64,000 nt of DNA. Source: Aromatoleum bremense (GTDB lineage: Bacteria; Pseudomonadota; Gammaproteobacteria; Burkholderiales; Rhodocyclaceae). The stretch lies in NCBI RefSeq assembly GCF_017894365.1, contig NZ_CP059467.1:1364001-1428000 (forward strand), given 5' to 3'. Below, piece after piece: positions 8,757 through 17,340 of the stretch (its first letter is position 1; each line of letters opens with the position of its first letter). The position numbers and the translations under genes were made by a program. The notes beneath the pieces were generated by a model. That model had not been told where the DNA came from and made no database searches. It worked only from the letters and a program-made list of their open reading frames with translations.

Positions 8757-10349
8757 ATGATGAACCGCATCACTCTTCACCCCGGCACGCCGATCAGGAT
8801 CGCGATCCTCGCGATGGGCGGCCAGGGCGGCGGCGTGCTCGCCGACTGGATCGTCGAGATGGCCGAGCGCGCCGGCTGGTGGGCGCAGACGAGCTCGGTG
8901 CCGGGTGTCGCGCAGCGCACCGGCGCGACCGTCTATTACCTCGAACTGCTGCCCGAGTCGGCGGCGCAAGCCGCGGGCCGGTCGCCGGTGCTCGCGATGA
9001 TGCCGACGCCCGGCGACGTTGATCTCGTCGTCGCCGCCGAGCTGATGGAAGCCGGGCGGGCGATGCAGCGCGGCCTCGTGACGCCGGACCGCACGACGCT
9101 GATCACCTCGACGCACCGCAGCTACGCGGTCGCCGAGAAAGCCGCGCCGGGCAACGGCATCGCCGACCCGAACAAGGTCGTCGACGCGGGGCGTGCGGCG
9201 GCGAAGCGGCTGCTGTGCTTCGACCTGCAGCAGATGGCCGAGCGCGCCGGCAGCGTGATCTCGGCGAGCCTGTTCGGGGCGATCGCGGGCGCCAATGCGT
9301 TGCCGTTCGCGCGCACCGCGTTCGAGCAGACGATCCGCGAAGGCGGCGTCGGCGTCGAGGCGAGCCTGCGCGCCTTCGCCTTCGGCTTCGACGCGGCCGC
9401 GCAGGCTCCCGCGGACGTTGCGCCGATCGACACGTCGCGCCCGCCGCCGCAGGTGCCGGAGCGCGCGGCCAACCCGCAGGCGCAGGCGCTGCTCGACGCC
9501 GTGACACGCGACTTTCCGGCGGTCGCGCAGCCGATGCTCATCGCCGGCCTGCGCCGCCTGATCGACTTCCAGGACATCGCCTACGCTGCCGAATACCTGC
9601 GCACGCTGGGCACCTTGCGCGAGCTCGATGAACGCAGCGGCGGCGCGAACGACTGGGCGCTGACGCGCGCGGCCGCCCGGCACGTCGCGGTCGCGATGAG
9701 CTACGACGACGTGATCCGCGTCGCCGACCTCAAGACGCGCGGCAGCCGCTTTGCGCGCGTGCGCGACGAGGTCGGCGCGAAACCCGACCAGCTCGTCTAC
9801 ACGACTGAATTCATGCACCCGCGCCTCGAGGAAATCTGCGGCGCGTTGCCGGCCGGCCTCGGTCGCCAGCTCGAGCGCTCGAAAGCGTTCAGCAGCTTCG
9901 TCCGCCGCCATGTCGAGAAAGGCCGTCGCGTGCGGAGCGGAACGCTGATGGGGTTCCTCGCGCTGTACTGCGCGGCCGGCATGCGCCGGTTTCGCCGCGG
10001 CACCTTGCGCCATCAGGTCGAGACCGCGCATCTGCGTGACTGGCTGGCCCGCGCGACGCGCATCGCGCCTGCCGACTACGCGCTCGCCGTCGAGGTGCTC
10101 GAGTGCCGCCGGCTGATCAAGGGCTACAGCGGCACGCACGACCGCGGCGACAGACGCTTCACCCACCTGATGGACGCCGCCGACCAGCTGCTCGGCCGGG
10201 CCGACGCCGCCGCGACGCTGCACCGGCTGCGCGAGGCGGCGCTCGCCGACGAGGAAGGCCAGGCGCTCGACGCCCAGCTCGCGGGCCTTCTCCGCGGGCC
10301 TTTCACGCCGCTGGAAGAAACCCGCCGGCCGGGTTATGCCGCGGCCTGA
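8757..10349 (+). CDS. iorB: Indolepyruvate oxidoreductase, beta subunit with long C-terminal extension
   Basis: A 530-residue protein. The first 200 residues are the gamma-type domain of 2-oxoacid:acceptor oxidoreductases (ILAMGGQGGGVLADWIVE, SVPGVAQRTGATVYYLE), which closes over thiamine diphosphate and binds CoA. The remaining 300 residues form an extension seen in the long IorB class of proteobacteria, helical by appearance (for example FVRRHVEKGRRVRSGTLMGF). GAGGAAACC precedes the double ATG. It would form the active enzyme with IorA. The extension has no assigned function that I know; it may replace contacts made by separate subunits in archaeal enzymes. Confidence 0.85.
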   Translation: MMNRITLHPGTPIRIAILAMGGQGGGVLADWIVEMAERAGWWAQTSSVPGVAQRTGATVYYLELLPESAAQAAGRSPVLAMMPTPGDVDLVVAAELMEAGRAMQRGLVTPDRTTLITSTHRSYAVAEKAAPGNGIADPNKVVDAGRAAAKRLLCFDLQQMAERAGSVISASLFGAIAGANALPFARTAFEQTIREGGVGVEASLRAFAFGFDAAAQAPADVAPIDTSRPPPQVPERAANPQAQALLDAVTRDFPAVAQPMLIAGLRRLIDFQDIAYAAEYLRTLGTLRELDERSGGANDWALTRAAARHVAVAMSYDDVIRVADLKTRGSRFARVRDEVGAKPDQLVYTTEFMHPRLEEICGALPAGLGRQLERSKAFSSFVRRHVEKGRRVRSGTLMGFLALYCAAGMRRFRRGTLRHQVETAHLRDWLARATRIAPADYALAVEVLECRRLIKGYSGTHDRGDRRFTHLMDAADQLLGRADAAATLHRLREAALADEEGQALDAQLAGLLRGPFTPLEETRRPGYAAA

Positions 10350-10430
10350 GGCACCGCGGATCGAAAGCCGCTCGGCCACGCGCCGCCGTCATGTTCGTTG
10401 CGCACGCTGCCGCGCCCGGGGCCGAATAGA

Positions 10431-11666
10431 ATGAAGCCCCTCGACGAATTTCCCGCTCCGCCCATGCCCCCGCCGCCATTCCCGTCCCTGTCGGCCCCCG
10501 TGTGGGCGAGCGCCTTCCGACCGTTCTACCTGCTCGGCGCGCTCTATGCACCGCTGCTGATGGCAGTCTGGGCGGGCGCGTATCTCGGCGCGTGGGGCAT
10601 GCCGGTTTCGGCCACGACGCCGCTCGCGCTGTGGCACGGACACGAAATGCTCTTCGGTTTCGCCGCCGCGATCATCACCGGCATCGTGCTGACCGCCTTG
10701 CCGAGCTGGGCCGGCACGCCGGAAATCCGCGGCGGCCGGCTCGCGCTGCTGGTCGCGCTGTGGCTCGCCGGCCGGCTCGCGAGCTGGACGACGCCGTGGC
10801 TGCCGCCGCTGTCGGTCACCGTCGCCGACAGCCTGCTTTTCCCCGCGATGTTCGTCATGCTCGCGCCGCAACTGTGGCGCGCGGCAAATCCACTCTACCT
10901 GCTGCTCCTGCCAATCCTGGCCGCGCTCTTTGGCGCCAACCTCGCCTATCACGCCGGAATTGCCGGGACCGACCCGGCCCTGGCCGGCCTCGGCCTGCGC
11001 GCCGGCATCTATGCGGTGATCGTGCTGTACGTGCTGAAAGGCGGCCTCCTCACGCCGATCTTCACCGGCAACGCGCTGCGTGAGAAAGGCCGCGGCGACC
11101 AGGCGCCGTTCCATCCCGGCCTCGATGCCGCGGCAGTCGTCGTCGTGGTCGTGCTCGCCGTGCTCGATCTGGCCGCTGCGCCGGCACACTGGACCGGCGC
11201 CGCGGCATTCGCCTGCGCCTCGATCCACGCCTGGCGTGTCGCGCGCTGGCAGGGCTGGCGCGTCGCCGATGTGCCGCTCGTCCTCGTCATGCACCTCGGC
11301 TTCGCGTGGCTGATCTTCGCCTTCGCGCTGAAAGCCGCCGCGGAACTCACCGGCGTCGTCGCGGAAGCCGCGTGGCTGCACGCTTTCACCGTCGGCAGCC
11401 TCGGCATGATGATGGTCGGCCTGATGGTGCGCGTGAGCCTGCGCCACACCGGCCGCCCGCTCGCACTGCCGAACGCGATGCGCATCGCGGGCCTATTGCT
11501 GTTCGCTGCGGCCCTGGTCCGGCTCGCGGTGACAGTCCACGAACTCGGCGCGTGGGCGGTCGCGATTGCGGCGCTGCTGTGGAGCGCCGCGTTCGTGATC
11601 TACCTCGCGCGCTTCGGCACGATCCTCGCGGGCCCGAGCCTGTCGCGCGGCGGCGGCAAGCGCTAG
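10431..11666 (+). CDS. nnrS: NnrS family haem- and copper-containing membrane protein
   Basis: A 411-residue integral membrane protein with about twelve hydrophobic segments. Conserved NnrS features are AFRPFYLLGALYAPL at the N terminus, WHGHEMLFGFAAAIITGI (histidines thought to bind metal), a later LHAFTVGSLGMMMVGLM and RHTGRPL. NnrS is associated with denitrification and protects against nitrosative stress. I place the start at 10431, because the frame upstream of it lacks family similarity. It follows iorB by 81 bp on the same strand. Its presence supports growth by denitrification. Confidence 0.88.
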   Translation: MKPLDEFPAPPMPPPPFPSLSAPVWASAFRPFYLLGALYAPLLMAVWAGAYLGAWGMPVSATTPLALWHGHEMLFGFAAAIITGIVLTALPSWAGTPEIRGGRLALLVALWLAGRLASWTTPWLPPLSVTVADSLLFPAMFVMLAPQLWRAANPLYLLLLPILAALFGANLAYHAGIAGTDPALAGLGLRAGIYAVIVLYVLKGGLLTPIFTGNALREKGRGDQAPFHPGLDAAAVVVVVVLAVLDLAAAPAHWTGAAAFACASIHAWRVARWQGWRVADVPLVLVMHLGFAWLIFAFALKAAAELTGVVAEAAWLHAFTVGSLGMMMVGLMVRVSLRHTGRPLALPNAMRIAGLLLFAAALVRLAVTVHELGAWAVAIAALLWSAAFVIYLARFGTILAGPSLSRGGGKR

Positions 11667-12001
11667 GGCGGAGGGGGCAAGGCTCACACGCCGGGACCGC
11701 TCCGGAACGAGGCGACATCGTCGCCGGAAGATCGCGGCTCGTCCGGCGCGGGGAAAAGCGAATCGATCGGCACAAGTGTCGGGTTTCATCGAACGGATCG
11801 CCGAAAAGTGGCGGGATGCTCCCGTCACCCCCACCCCGAAAACCGGGACGAAATTCGCGAAAACAATATTTTCATCGTATTTTCAGACGTTTGGCCGCCT
11901 CTCCCAATCCACGGACCTATTGGCACACCTCGTGCTGAAGTCCAATCGAGCGCTGCACCGGCTCAGTCGAAACTTCAATGATCCGGACGAGGAGAAATGT
12001 C
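11667..12001. other. Intergenic region upstream of the small peptide gene
   Basis: This 335-bp stretch has no convincing gene. Its second half is much richer in A and T than the neighbouring genes (for example AAAACAATATTTTCATCG near 11860) and holds a sigma-54-like promoter at 11920-11936. I saw no clear terminator after nnrS. Confidence 0.6.
11920..11936 (+). promoter_or_regulatory. Putative sigma-54 (-24/-12) promoter
   Basis: TTGGCACACCTCGTGCT matches the consensus TGGCAC-N5-TTGCW except for one base in the -12 part (GTGC for TTGC). The distance between the GG and GC pairs is exactly ten bases, as required. Transcription would start near 11947, about 55 bases before the ATG at 12002. Sigma-54 promoters need an enhancer-binding activator; none is encoded nearby. 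Confidence 0.5.
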
Positions 12002-12220
12002 ATGTCAAAGCTGACCATCGGGGACCTGCCGGTCACCACTAAACAGAAAGGCGAGGAAGGCGGGGCGATCCGTTCGTTGTCGCGCGAGGAACTGCACGAA
12101 ATATGGGGCGGACGCTCCGTGGCGGTGACCGTCGATGGCACGAGCACCGGAACCGTGGACGACTTCGGTATCAACATGGCGATCTTCGAAGGTCGCATCA
12201 AGGGCTCGTACATCTTGTAA
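12002..12220 (+). CDS. Small peptide with double-glycine leader-like N terminus
   Basis: A 72-residue peptide preceded by GAGGAGA. Residues 1-37 look like a bacteriocin-type leader: an acidic helix with LSREELHEIWGG, where LxxEEL-x-x-(I/V)-x-GG is the classic site cut by peptidase-containing ABC exporters. The predicted core, residues 38-72, starts RSVAVTVDG and ends IKGSYIL. It has no cysteines, so lanthionine or sactionine cross-links are excluded, but it has several Ser/Thr and Gly. No exporter, peptidase or modifying enzyme lies next to it. I do not recognise the family; the leader call rests on motif resemblance. Confidence 0.6.
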   Translation: MSKLTIGDLPVTTKQKGEEGGAIRSLSREELHEIWGGRSVAVTVDGTSTGTVDDFGINMAIFEGRIKGSYIL

Positions 12221-12435
12221 CGGGCCCGGCCTCGCAGCGGCGGCGGGCAGTGCAGCAATCCGCCTGCCGCGCCAGCCTTGGGTCTCGTCGTTTGTCACGC
12301 CTGAACATCCGGCATGGCGGGCCTGCGTCATGCCAAAATCCAAGGATGCCGCTCTGTAATCGTCCCGCTACTGCACGGAAATGGCAGCGACACAGTCGGC
12401 GACTAGGATTGCGTGCTTCGACAGCGGAGCATGGC

Positions 12436-13596
12436 ATGCGCGTAGCGTTGATCTCGGACGTCTATTTCCCACGAGTCAATGGCGTTTCGACGTCAATCGA
12501 CACATTCCGCACCGAGCTTGCACGACAAGGGGTAGACAGCGTCCTGATCGCCCCCCGCTATGGCGCCGAACCTGACCTTGACGACGTTATCCGTTTGCCT
12601 GCCCGACCCGTGCTGCGCGATCCCGAGGATCGGCTGATGAGCTTTCGCGCGAGTCTCGCGCAAGGTGAGGCACTGCGGCGCCGCGGTGTCGATTTGCTGC
12701 ATATCCAGACACCCTTCGTGGCCCACTACGCGGGCATCCGCCTTGCACGACAACTCGGCCTGCCTGCACTCGCCACCTACCACACGCTGTTCGAGGAATA
12801 TCTGCACCATTACGTCCCACTGTTGCCGAGAAAGCTCACCGGGATTGTGGCCCGGGGTTTCTCGCGCGCCCAGTGCAATATGGTGGATCAGGTCATTGCC
12901 CCCTCGCAGGCGATGCAGGCGCGCCTCACTGCCTATGGGGTCCGGAGCCCCATCGAGGTCCTGCCCACGGGCATTCCGATTCAGGCATTCGCCCATGGTG
13001 AGCGCCGACGCTTCCGTCTGAAGCTGGGGATTCCCGAGGATCAGCCAGTTGCCCTATTCGTGGGGCGCGTAGCGCACGAGAAGAACATCGCATTCCTGAT
13101 CGACGTCATCGAGCATGCCCGGGCGACGCTGCCTCGGCTGCTGCTGATGATTGCGGGTGAAGGGCCCGCGGAGCCGAGCTTGCGGCGCAGTGTGGAAGCC
13201 CGTGGTCTGAGCGACGCGGTCCGCTTCATCGGCTATCTCGATCGCGCCGAAGACCTGCCCGATTGCTATGCAGCGGCTGACCTGTTCGTTTTCGCTTCGC
13301 GCACCGAGACCCAGGGACTGGTCCTGCTCGAAGCCATGGCTGCCGGCTTGCCGGTGCTTGCGCTGGCCTGCATGGGGACTCGCAGCATTCTTGCGCCCGA
13401 ACGCGGTGCGTGCATTGCCCCGGATGTCGTCGCAGGCTTTGCACAACAGCTCTGTCGGCTGCTTATCGACGAAGTGCAGAGGGCACGCCTTGCGAGCGAA
13501 GCACGCGTGTACGCGCGCGAGTGGTCGGACCAGACCATGGCCTCAAGGCTGGCCCTGCTCTACCGTCGCCTGATCGAAACCCGCAGTCCGAACTGA
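12436..13596 (+). CDS. GT4-family glycosyltransferase
   Basis: A 386-residue cytoplasmic or membrane-associated enzyme of the GT-B fold. The N-terminal domain starts MRVALISDVYFPRVNGVSTS, the acceptor-side loop typical of mannosyl- and sulfoquinovosyltransferases that act on lipid acceptors. The C-terminal donor domain has LFVGRVAHEKN and the nucleotide-sugar motif FASRTETQGLVLLEAMAAGLPV (E-x7-E). ATG 12436 is chosen because it begins the first beta strand. It could glycosylate a lipid or polysaccharide; the sugar and acceptor are not predictable. It is 215 bp downstream of the small peptide, and I see no firm link between them. Confidence 0.82.
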   Translation: MRVALISDVYFPRVNGVSTSIDTFRTELARQGVDSVLIAPRYGAEPDLDDVIRLPARPVLRDPEDRLMSFRASLAQGEALRRRGVDLLHIQTPFVAHYAGIRLARQLGLPALATYHTLFEEYLHHYVPLLPRKLTGIVARGFSRAQCNMVDQVIAPSQAMQARLTAYGVRSPIEVLPTGIPIQAFAHGERRRFRLKLGIPEDQPVALFVGRVAHEKNIAFLIDVIEHARATLPRLLLMIAGEGPAEPSLRRSVEARGLSDAVRFIGYLDRAEDLPDCYAAADLFVFASRTETQGLVLLEAMAAGLPVLALACMGTRSILAPERGACIAPDVVAGFAQQLCRLLIDEVQRARLASEARVYAREWSDQTMASRLALLYRRLIETRSPN

Positions 13597-13757
13597 GCCG
13601 TAGCAGCGAGACGCCTCGATCTAAAGCAATGGAGATGGCGTAGCGTCGCTGGTTTCACTGCTGATTCCAGCGGGCTCGTTCTCCCCCAAGGCAAAGTGGC
13701 GCTCGCGACCAGTTCGTTCGTGTTTCAATCAGCTTCCCAAGCGTGAGGTTCCTACTC

Positions 13758-14933
13758 ATGAAGCAGATCGGTGGTGCGACACTGGAGTTCGACCGCAGGT
13801 TGAGCATGCTCGGCGGGCGCAAGGCCTTGCGGCAAGGGCTATCTGTCGTTGCGCGGACAGGTAACAACCTGTGGCTGGCGAACGACGAGACAATCACGAT
13901 AGAGCGACTCACGCTTTCGAAGGGGAGTGACAAGCACGAGCCGCGCTTCGCGGACCACCGGCAGTTTGCGCTGCACGACTATCTCAAGCTTCCGATCCCG
14001 CGTTCGGATTCCGGCGAAATCGACGAAGCCGACATCGAAGGCATCGACTTCAGTGGGGACTACCTGTGGCTGGTCGGTTCACACAGCCTGAAGCGCACGC
14101 GGCCGCGAGACGACGACTCGCCGCGACGAAGTGCCAAGCGCCTGGCAAAGCTCAGCCGGGACGGTAATCGCTTCCTGCTGGCCCGTATTCCCATCGTTGA
14201 CGAGGGCGACGGCCCGGTTCCCCGAAAGAAGGTGAAGCTCGACGGGGAAATGCGCACCGCGGCAATCCTGCGCGGTGATGCGAAGGGGAACGATCTGATG
14301 GGCGCGCTGGTCGAGGACATCCATCTGCGCCCGTTCCTCAGCGTTCCAGGCAAGGACAACGGGTTCGACATCGAAGGACTGGCGGTCGTCGGCGAACGTC
14401 TGCTGCTGGGCTTGCGCGGACCGGTCCTGCGCGGATGGGCAGTGATCCTCGAAATCCTGCCGATCGAGGTCGCCGACAATCCCCGCGCCCTGAAACTGAT
14501 GAAATTCGTGCCTGACAAGCAGCCCTACCTGAAACACTTTCTCCAATTGGATGGTTTGGGAATCCGCGACCTGTGCGTCCATGGCGAGGATCTGCTGATC
14601 CTGGCGGGGCCAACGATGGAACTGGATGGCCCCGTGAAGCTTTTCCGCTGGCCTGATGGCGCCAACTCCCCGCGGGAAGCTGCGGTCTGCCGCGACGACC
14701 TCGAGTTGCTCGGCGCAATTCCATATGGCCAAGGCGATGAGGCAGGCATGGACCACGCGGAAGGAATCACGCTGCTGGCGGACGACGGCGATCAGGTCCG
14801 GTCGGTACTGGTCGTCTACGACAGCGCTGCTCCCCGCCGTCAGTGGACCGAAGCGGAGACGGTCAGAGCCGACATCTTTGCATTACCGGAGCTGCATCCA
14901 ACCATTGCCATCGGCGTCAAGGCCGATCCCTGA
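13758..14933 (+). CDS. DUF3616 domain protein
   Basis: A 391-residue protein with no signal peptide or membrane segment. The pattern DIEGIDFSGDYLWLVGSHSLKR, later DNGFDIEGLAVVGERLLLGLRGPV and a final DHAEGITLL block repeats an acidic E-G-x-x turn, as in DUF3616 proteins that probably fold as beta-propellers. I start at ATG 13758 with GTGAGG nine bases upstream; a GTG at 13743 is also possible. Function is unknown. Neighbours give no operon context: it stands alone between a glycosyltransferase and short reading frames. Confidence 0.7.
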   Translation: MKQIGGATLEFDRRLSMLGGRKALRQGLSVVARTGNNLWLANDETITIERLTLSKGSDKHEPRFADHRQFALHDYLKLPIPRSDSGEIDEADIEGIDFSGDYLWLVGSHSLKRTRPRDDDSPRRSAKRLAKLSRDGNRFLLARIPIVDEGDGPVPRKKVKLDGEMRTAAILRGDAKGNDLMGALVEDIHLRPFLSVPGKDNGFDIEGLAVVGERLLLGLRGPVLRGWAVILEILPIEVADNPRALKLMKFVPDKQPYLKHFLQLDGLGIRDLCVHGEDLLILAGPTMELDGPVKLFRWPDGANSPREAAVCRDDLELLGAIPYGQGDEAGMDHAEGITLLADDGDQVRSVLVVYDSAAPRRQWTEAETVRADIFALPELHPTIAIGVKADP

Positions 14934-15160
14934 AAGACTGACCGAGTTTTTCGATCGCGTGTCGACCACAAGTCAGCGCCTGGCTCTCAATTTCCATCGC
15001 GCTGTTCCGGTTACCGCAGAACCAAGGCAAGCGGGAGCTGATCCGCTGCCCGCCGATCAGCCTTCCCGCCTCGCGCATGCGTCGTCCTACTGAAACGAGA
15101 TTGCCATGTTCCGTTGATAGGGTGGGCAGGGTCAGTCATCGCAGACACCCGGGAGCGCCA

Positions 15161-15280
15161 ATGAGGTGGAGATTCTTCGATCTGCAACGAATCATCGATG
15201 AAGTGTTCGTCGACGCCTGGCTCTATCCGTGGCAGCCGGATGCCGTTAATACCGGGACCGAAACCAATTCGAACGCATGA
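15161..15280 (+). CDS. Hypothetical 39-residue peptide
   Basis: A short frame starting MRWRFFDLQRI with GGGAG six bases before the ATG. Its TGA overlaps the ATG of the next small frame (ATGA at 15277-15280), a pattern typical of translational coupling. The peptide is rich in aromatic residues (three Trp, four Phe/Tyr). I recognise no family; the call rests only on the ribosome site and overlap. Confidence 0.3.
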   Translation: MRWRFFDLQRIIDEVFVDAWLYPWQPDAVNTGTETNSNA

Positions 15281-15534
15281 AAAGCCTGAATTCGATGTCG
15301 GAGACGCTATTTTGCCACTGCTGCCGCATTTACCACCCACGCGACGAGATGTGCCGCTATCTCACCCGGCACGGTTATCGGTGGCGCTGCCGGCGCTCAA
15401 TCGAGGCCGCGCAGGGCAGCATCGCTGAACGTGACGCGTTCGGCAGGCAGCAAACCCAAATCAACCGTGATCTTGCGCGCCAGAGAGCAAAACGGCTATT
15501 CCTGTCCATGCAGGAAAGGCGATTATTGCTTTGA
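15277..15534 (+). CDS. Small cysteine-rich hypothetical protein
   Basis: An 85-residue basic protein. Residues about 11-35 contain FCHCCRIYHPRDEMCRY and WRC, a cysteine/histidine cluster suggesting a small zinc-binding knuckle. The remainder is helical and rich in Arg and Gln. It overlaps the upstream 39-residue frame by four bases; an internal ATG at 15295 is an alternative start. I do not recognise the family. It could be a small DNA- or RNA-binding protein, but no relative is identified. Confidence 0.4.
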   Translation: MKSLNSMSETLFCHCCRIYHPRDEMCRYLTRHGYRWRCRRSIEAAQGSIAERDAFGRQQTQINRDLARQRAKRLFLSMQERRLLL

Positions 15535-15724
15535 ACCCACATGTGACGGGTAAATCGACGCTGTGGCTGACACCCTGTCGTGGTCGACTACGAACTCCGC
15601 CCTTCGCTCGACCGATGACAACAATTCCATAACGTCAGTCTGCTATGAAGATCGACGTGCTCCTGCCACGCAGGATCGCACGGAGTCGCCCTCTGATTGC
15701 AACCGCTTGCCAATGGAGCTTTCG

Positions 15725-16237
15725 ATGATCGCCGCCGCTGAAAAATTCGCCAATACCAGTATCGCCAGCTTCGACACGATGACGGCCATGCTCAATGTAG
15801 CCTTCAACAGTACCGCGCATCTGACGGCGCTGAACTTTAGTACGTCGCGGTCCATGTTGCACGACGGGGCCAGCTGTGCCAGTGCGATGCTGGACGCCAG
15901 GAACACCGGAGAGATCTTCACGCACGAAACATCGCTGGGCCAATCCGTCATCGACAATGCACTCGCGTACATCCGTAGCGCGAACGAGATCGCCACCGAA
16001 GGGCACCAGGCGATCCTGCAACTCGTCGAGCCGCAGATCGCAGAGTTCAATCGGGAGATCACGAGAAACCTCGACAAGGCGGCAAAGTCCGTGCCGGCCG
16101 GATCGGAGCTCGCCTTCGCCGCAGTAATATCCGCGCTCCAGGTGGCCAAGCGTGCTACAGGGAGCGGCGAATCCGCCCAGGAAGGCTCGACGGAATCGCA
16201 GGAAGAAACTTCCCGTCCGACAAGGAAGTCGGCCTGA
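15725..16237 (+). CDS. Phasin family protein
   Basis: A 170-residue protein (start at 15725 with GGAG six bases upstream) resembling PHA-granule coat proteins of the Phasin_2 type. The N terminus MIAAAEKFANTSIASFDTM and a long helical middle (HETSLGQSVIDNALAYIRS, EGHQAILQLVEPQIAEFNRE) match the usual pattern. The C terminus is charged and low in complexity (GSTESQEETSRPTRKSA). Phasins coat polyhydroxyalkanoate granules and control their size. No PHA synthase gene is nearby. A strong terminator follows about 100 bp downstream. Confidence 0.72.
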   Translation: MIAAAEKFANTSIASFDTMTAMLNVAFNSTAHLTALNFSTSRSMLHDGASCASAMLDARNTGEIFTHETSLGQSVIDNALAYIRSANEIATEGHQAILQLVEPQIAEFNREITRNLDKAAKSVPAGSELAFAAVISALQVAKRATGSGESAQEGSTESQEETSRPTRKSA

Positions 16238-16334
16238 CACAAAGTTTGGCGTAGCCGCACCCTCTGTAACAGGAGCCATCCGGAACGGGAGCTATCTGGA
16301 GCCGACCGGCTAGCATCTGACCTTCCTCTGCCCG

Positions 16335-16373
16335 ATCCCTGCGCAACGGATGACGTTGCGCAGGGATTTTTTT
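16335..16373 (+). terminator. Rho-independent terminator after the phasin gene
   Basis: A perfect 13-bp stem (ATCCCTGCGCAAC at 16335-16347 and its complement at 16355-16367) with a seven-base loop is followed by a run of seven T (16367-16373). This is the strongest hairpin-T structure I found in the window. Confidence 0.85.
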
Positions 16374-16498
16374 CTATCCATCTCCGGGAAAGTGAAGCTG
16401 TCGCGCACCAGCTTCGGTTTCCTGACACCGTTTCTCTTGCCTTTCGCATCCTTTGCAGATGCTCCGCTTGCGCCAGCCACCACCGACAGCACTTGCAC
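16350..16498 (-). pseudogene. Remnant of a small basic protein of the VRDSFT type
   Basis: Reading leftwards from 16498, the frame gives an Ala/Gly/Lys-rich stretch and then RKPKLVRDSFTFPE. The string KPKLVRDSFTMP-E-Y is the core of small basic, histone-like proteins common in betaproteobacteria, which continue for another 50-60 residues with a helical domain. Here similarity ends right after FTFPE and the frame soon runs into the terminator. I read this as a truncated copy. Identification is from memory of the motif. Confidence 0.35.
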
Positions 16499-16626
16499 CT
16501 CGCTCGGGCGGTGACGCGAGCCCTTCGGAAGCGCCGGAAACCACAGGCGCCTGCAGGCGCCAACCGCCCCTCGCGGGAAGGCTGCTACAACATCCTTCTG
16601 TCACACTGATCAGTTAGCGTGGCCAC

Positions 16627-17340
16627 GTGCCGATTTATCCCAATCACGATCGTTTGGTGATCTTCGATGCCGATGGCACGACCATCGACGCCTTTCATGC
16701 GGTTGAACAAAGTTTCCAGCGCCACGGCATGGCTCTCGGTCACCTCGATCGCTTCCAGAAGCGTCGCAAGCTATTTAAGTACCTTGGCGGCCTGCGCGAA
16801 TTTCCGAACAATCTGCGGCGTCAGTTCGGCAAACAGAACCGCACGCGCCTGCTATCGACGCTGACCGAATTCTATCGCCACGAGGCGTGCCTGTACCCCG
16901 GAATCGACTCATTGCTGCACACGCTTCTGGCAACACCGAACGTCCGCGTCGGCGTGGTGACCCGTAACGTCACCTTTGAGCCGCAGGAAACGCTGACCTG
17001 CCTCTTCCGCCGGCACGGGATCGACACACGCGAATTTGACTTTCTCATCTGCCTCCCTTTGCGCGAGGACAAGACGCTGCACTTCAGGCGCACACGGGAA
17101 CGCTATGCGATCAATCCGGCCCGTGCGTACGCGTGCGGCGACGAGTACAGCGACTACAGGGCGGCGATCGGAGCGGCCATGTGTCCCTTCGTGGTGGCCT
17201 ACGGTGCCGAAGATCGGCAGCGCCTGAAGAACGTCTTCAGCATCCCGGAGGAGTGCATCATGTCCTCGCCCGAAGAATTTTGCAGCCGTCTGCTGCACAC
17301 CCTGGATCTCCCGATACCAGGCATCCCGGAGAATGGATGA
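16627..17340 (+). CDS. HAD-superfamily phosphatase
   Basis: A 237-residue hydrolase, starting with GTG at 16627. Motif I is LVIFDADGTTID (nucleophile and acid Asp) near residue 11; motif II is VVTRN; motif III/IV lies in YACGDEYSDYRAAIGAAM. A helical cap sits between motifs I and II, as in phosphoglycolate phosphatase-like enzymes. The substrate is unknown. Its TGA overlaps the ATG of a truncated glycosyltransferase remnant at 17337. In an intact operon these two would be coupled, so the phosphatase may have acted in glycolipid synthesis. Confidence 0.75.
   Translation: MPIYPNHDRLVIFDADGTTIDAFHAVEQSFQRHGMALGHLDRFQKRRKLFKYLGGLREFPNNLRRQFGKQNRTRLLSTLTEFYRHEACLYPGIDSLLHTLLATPNVRVGVVTRNVTFEPQETLTCLFRRHGIDTREFDFLICLPLREDKTLHFRRTRERYAINPARAYACGDEYSDYRAAIGAAMCPFVVAYGAEDRQRLKNVFSIPEECIMSSPEEFCSRLLHTLDLPIPGIPENG

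Larger units (their letters stand above)
16238..16626. other. Intergenic region with terminator and gene remnant
   Basis: This 389-bp gap holds a factor-independent terminator (16335-16373) and, on the minus strand, a probable broken gene fragment (16350-16498). Nothing else convincing is present. Confidence 0.5.
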
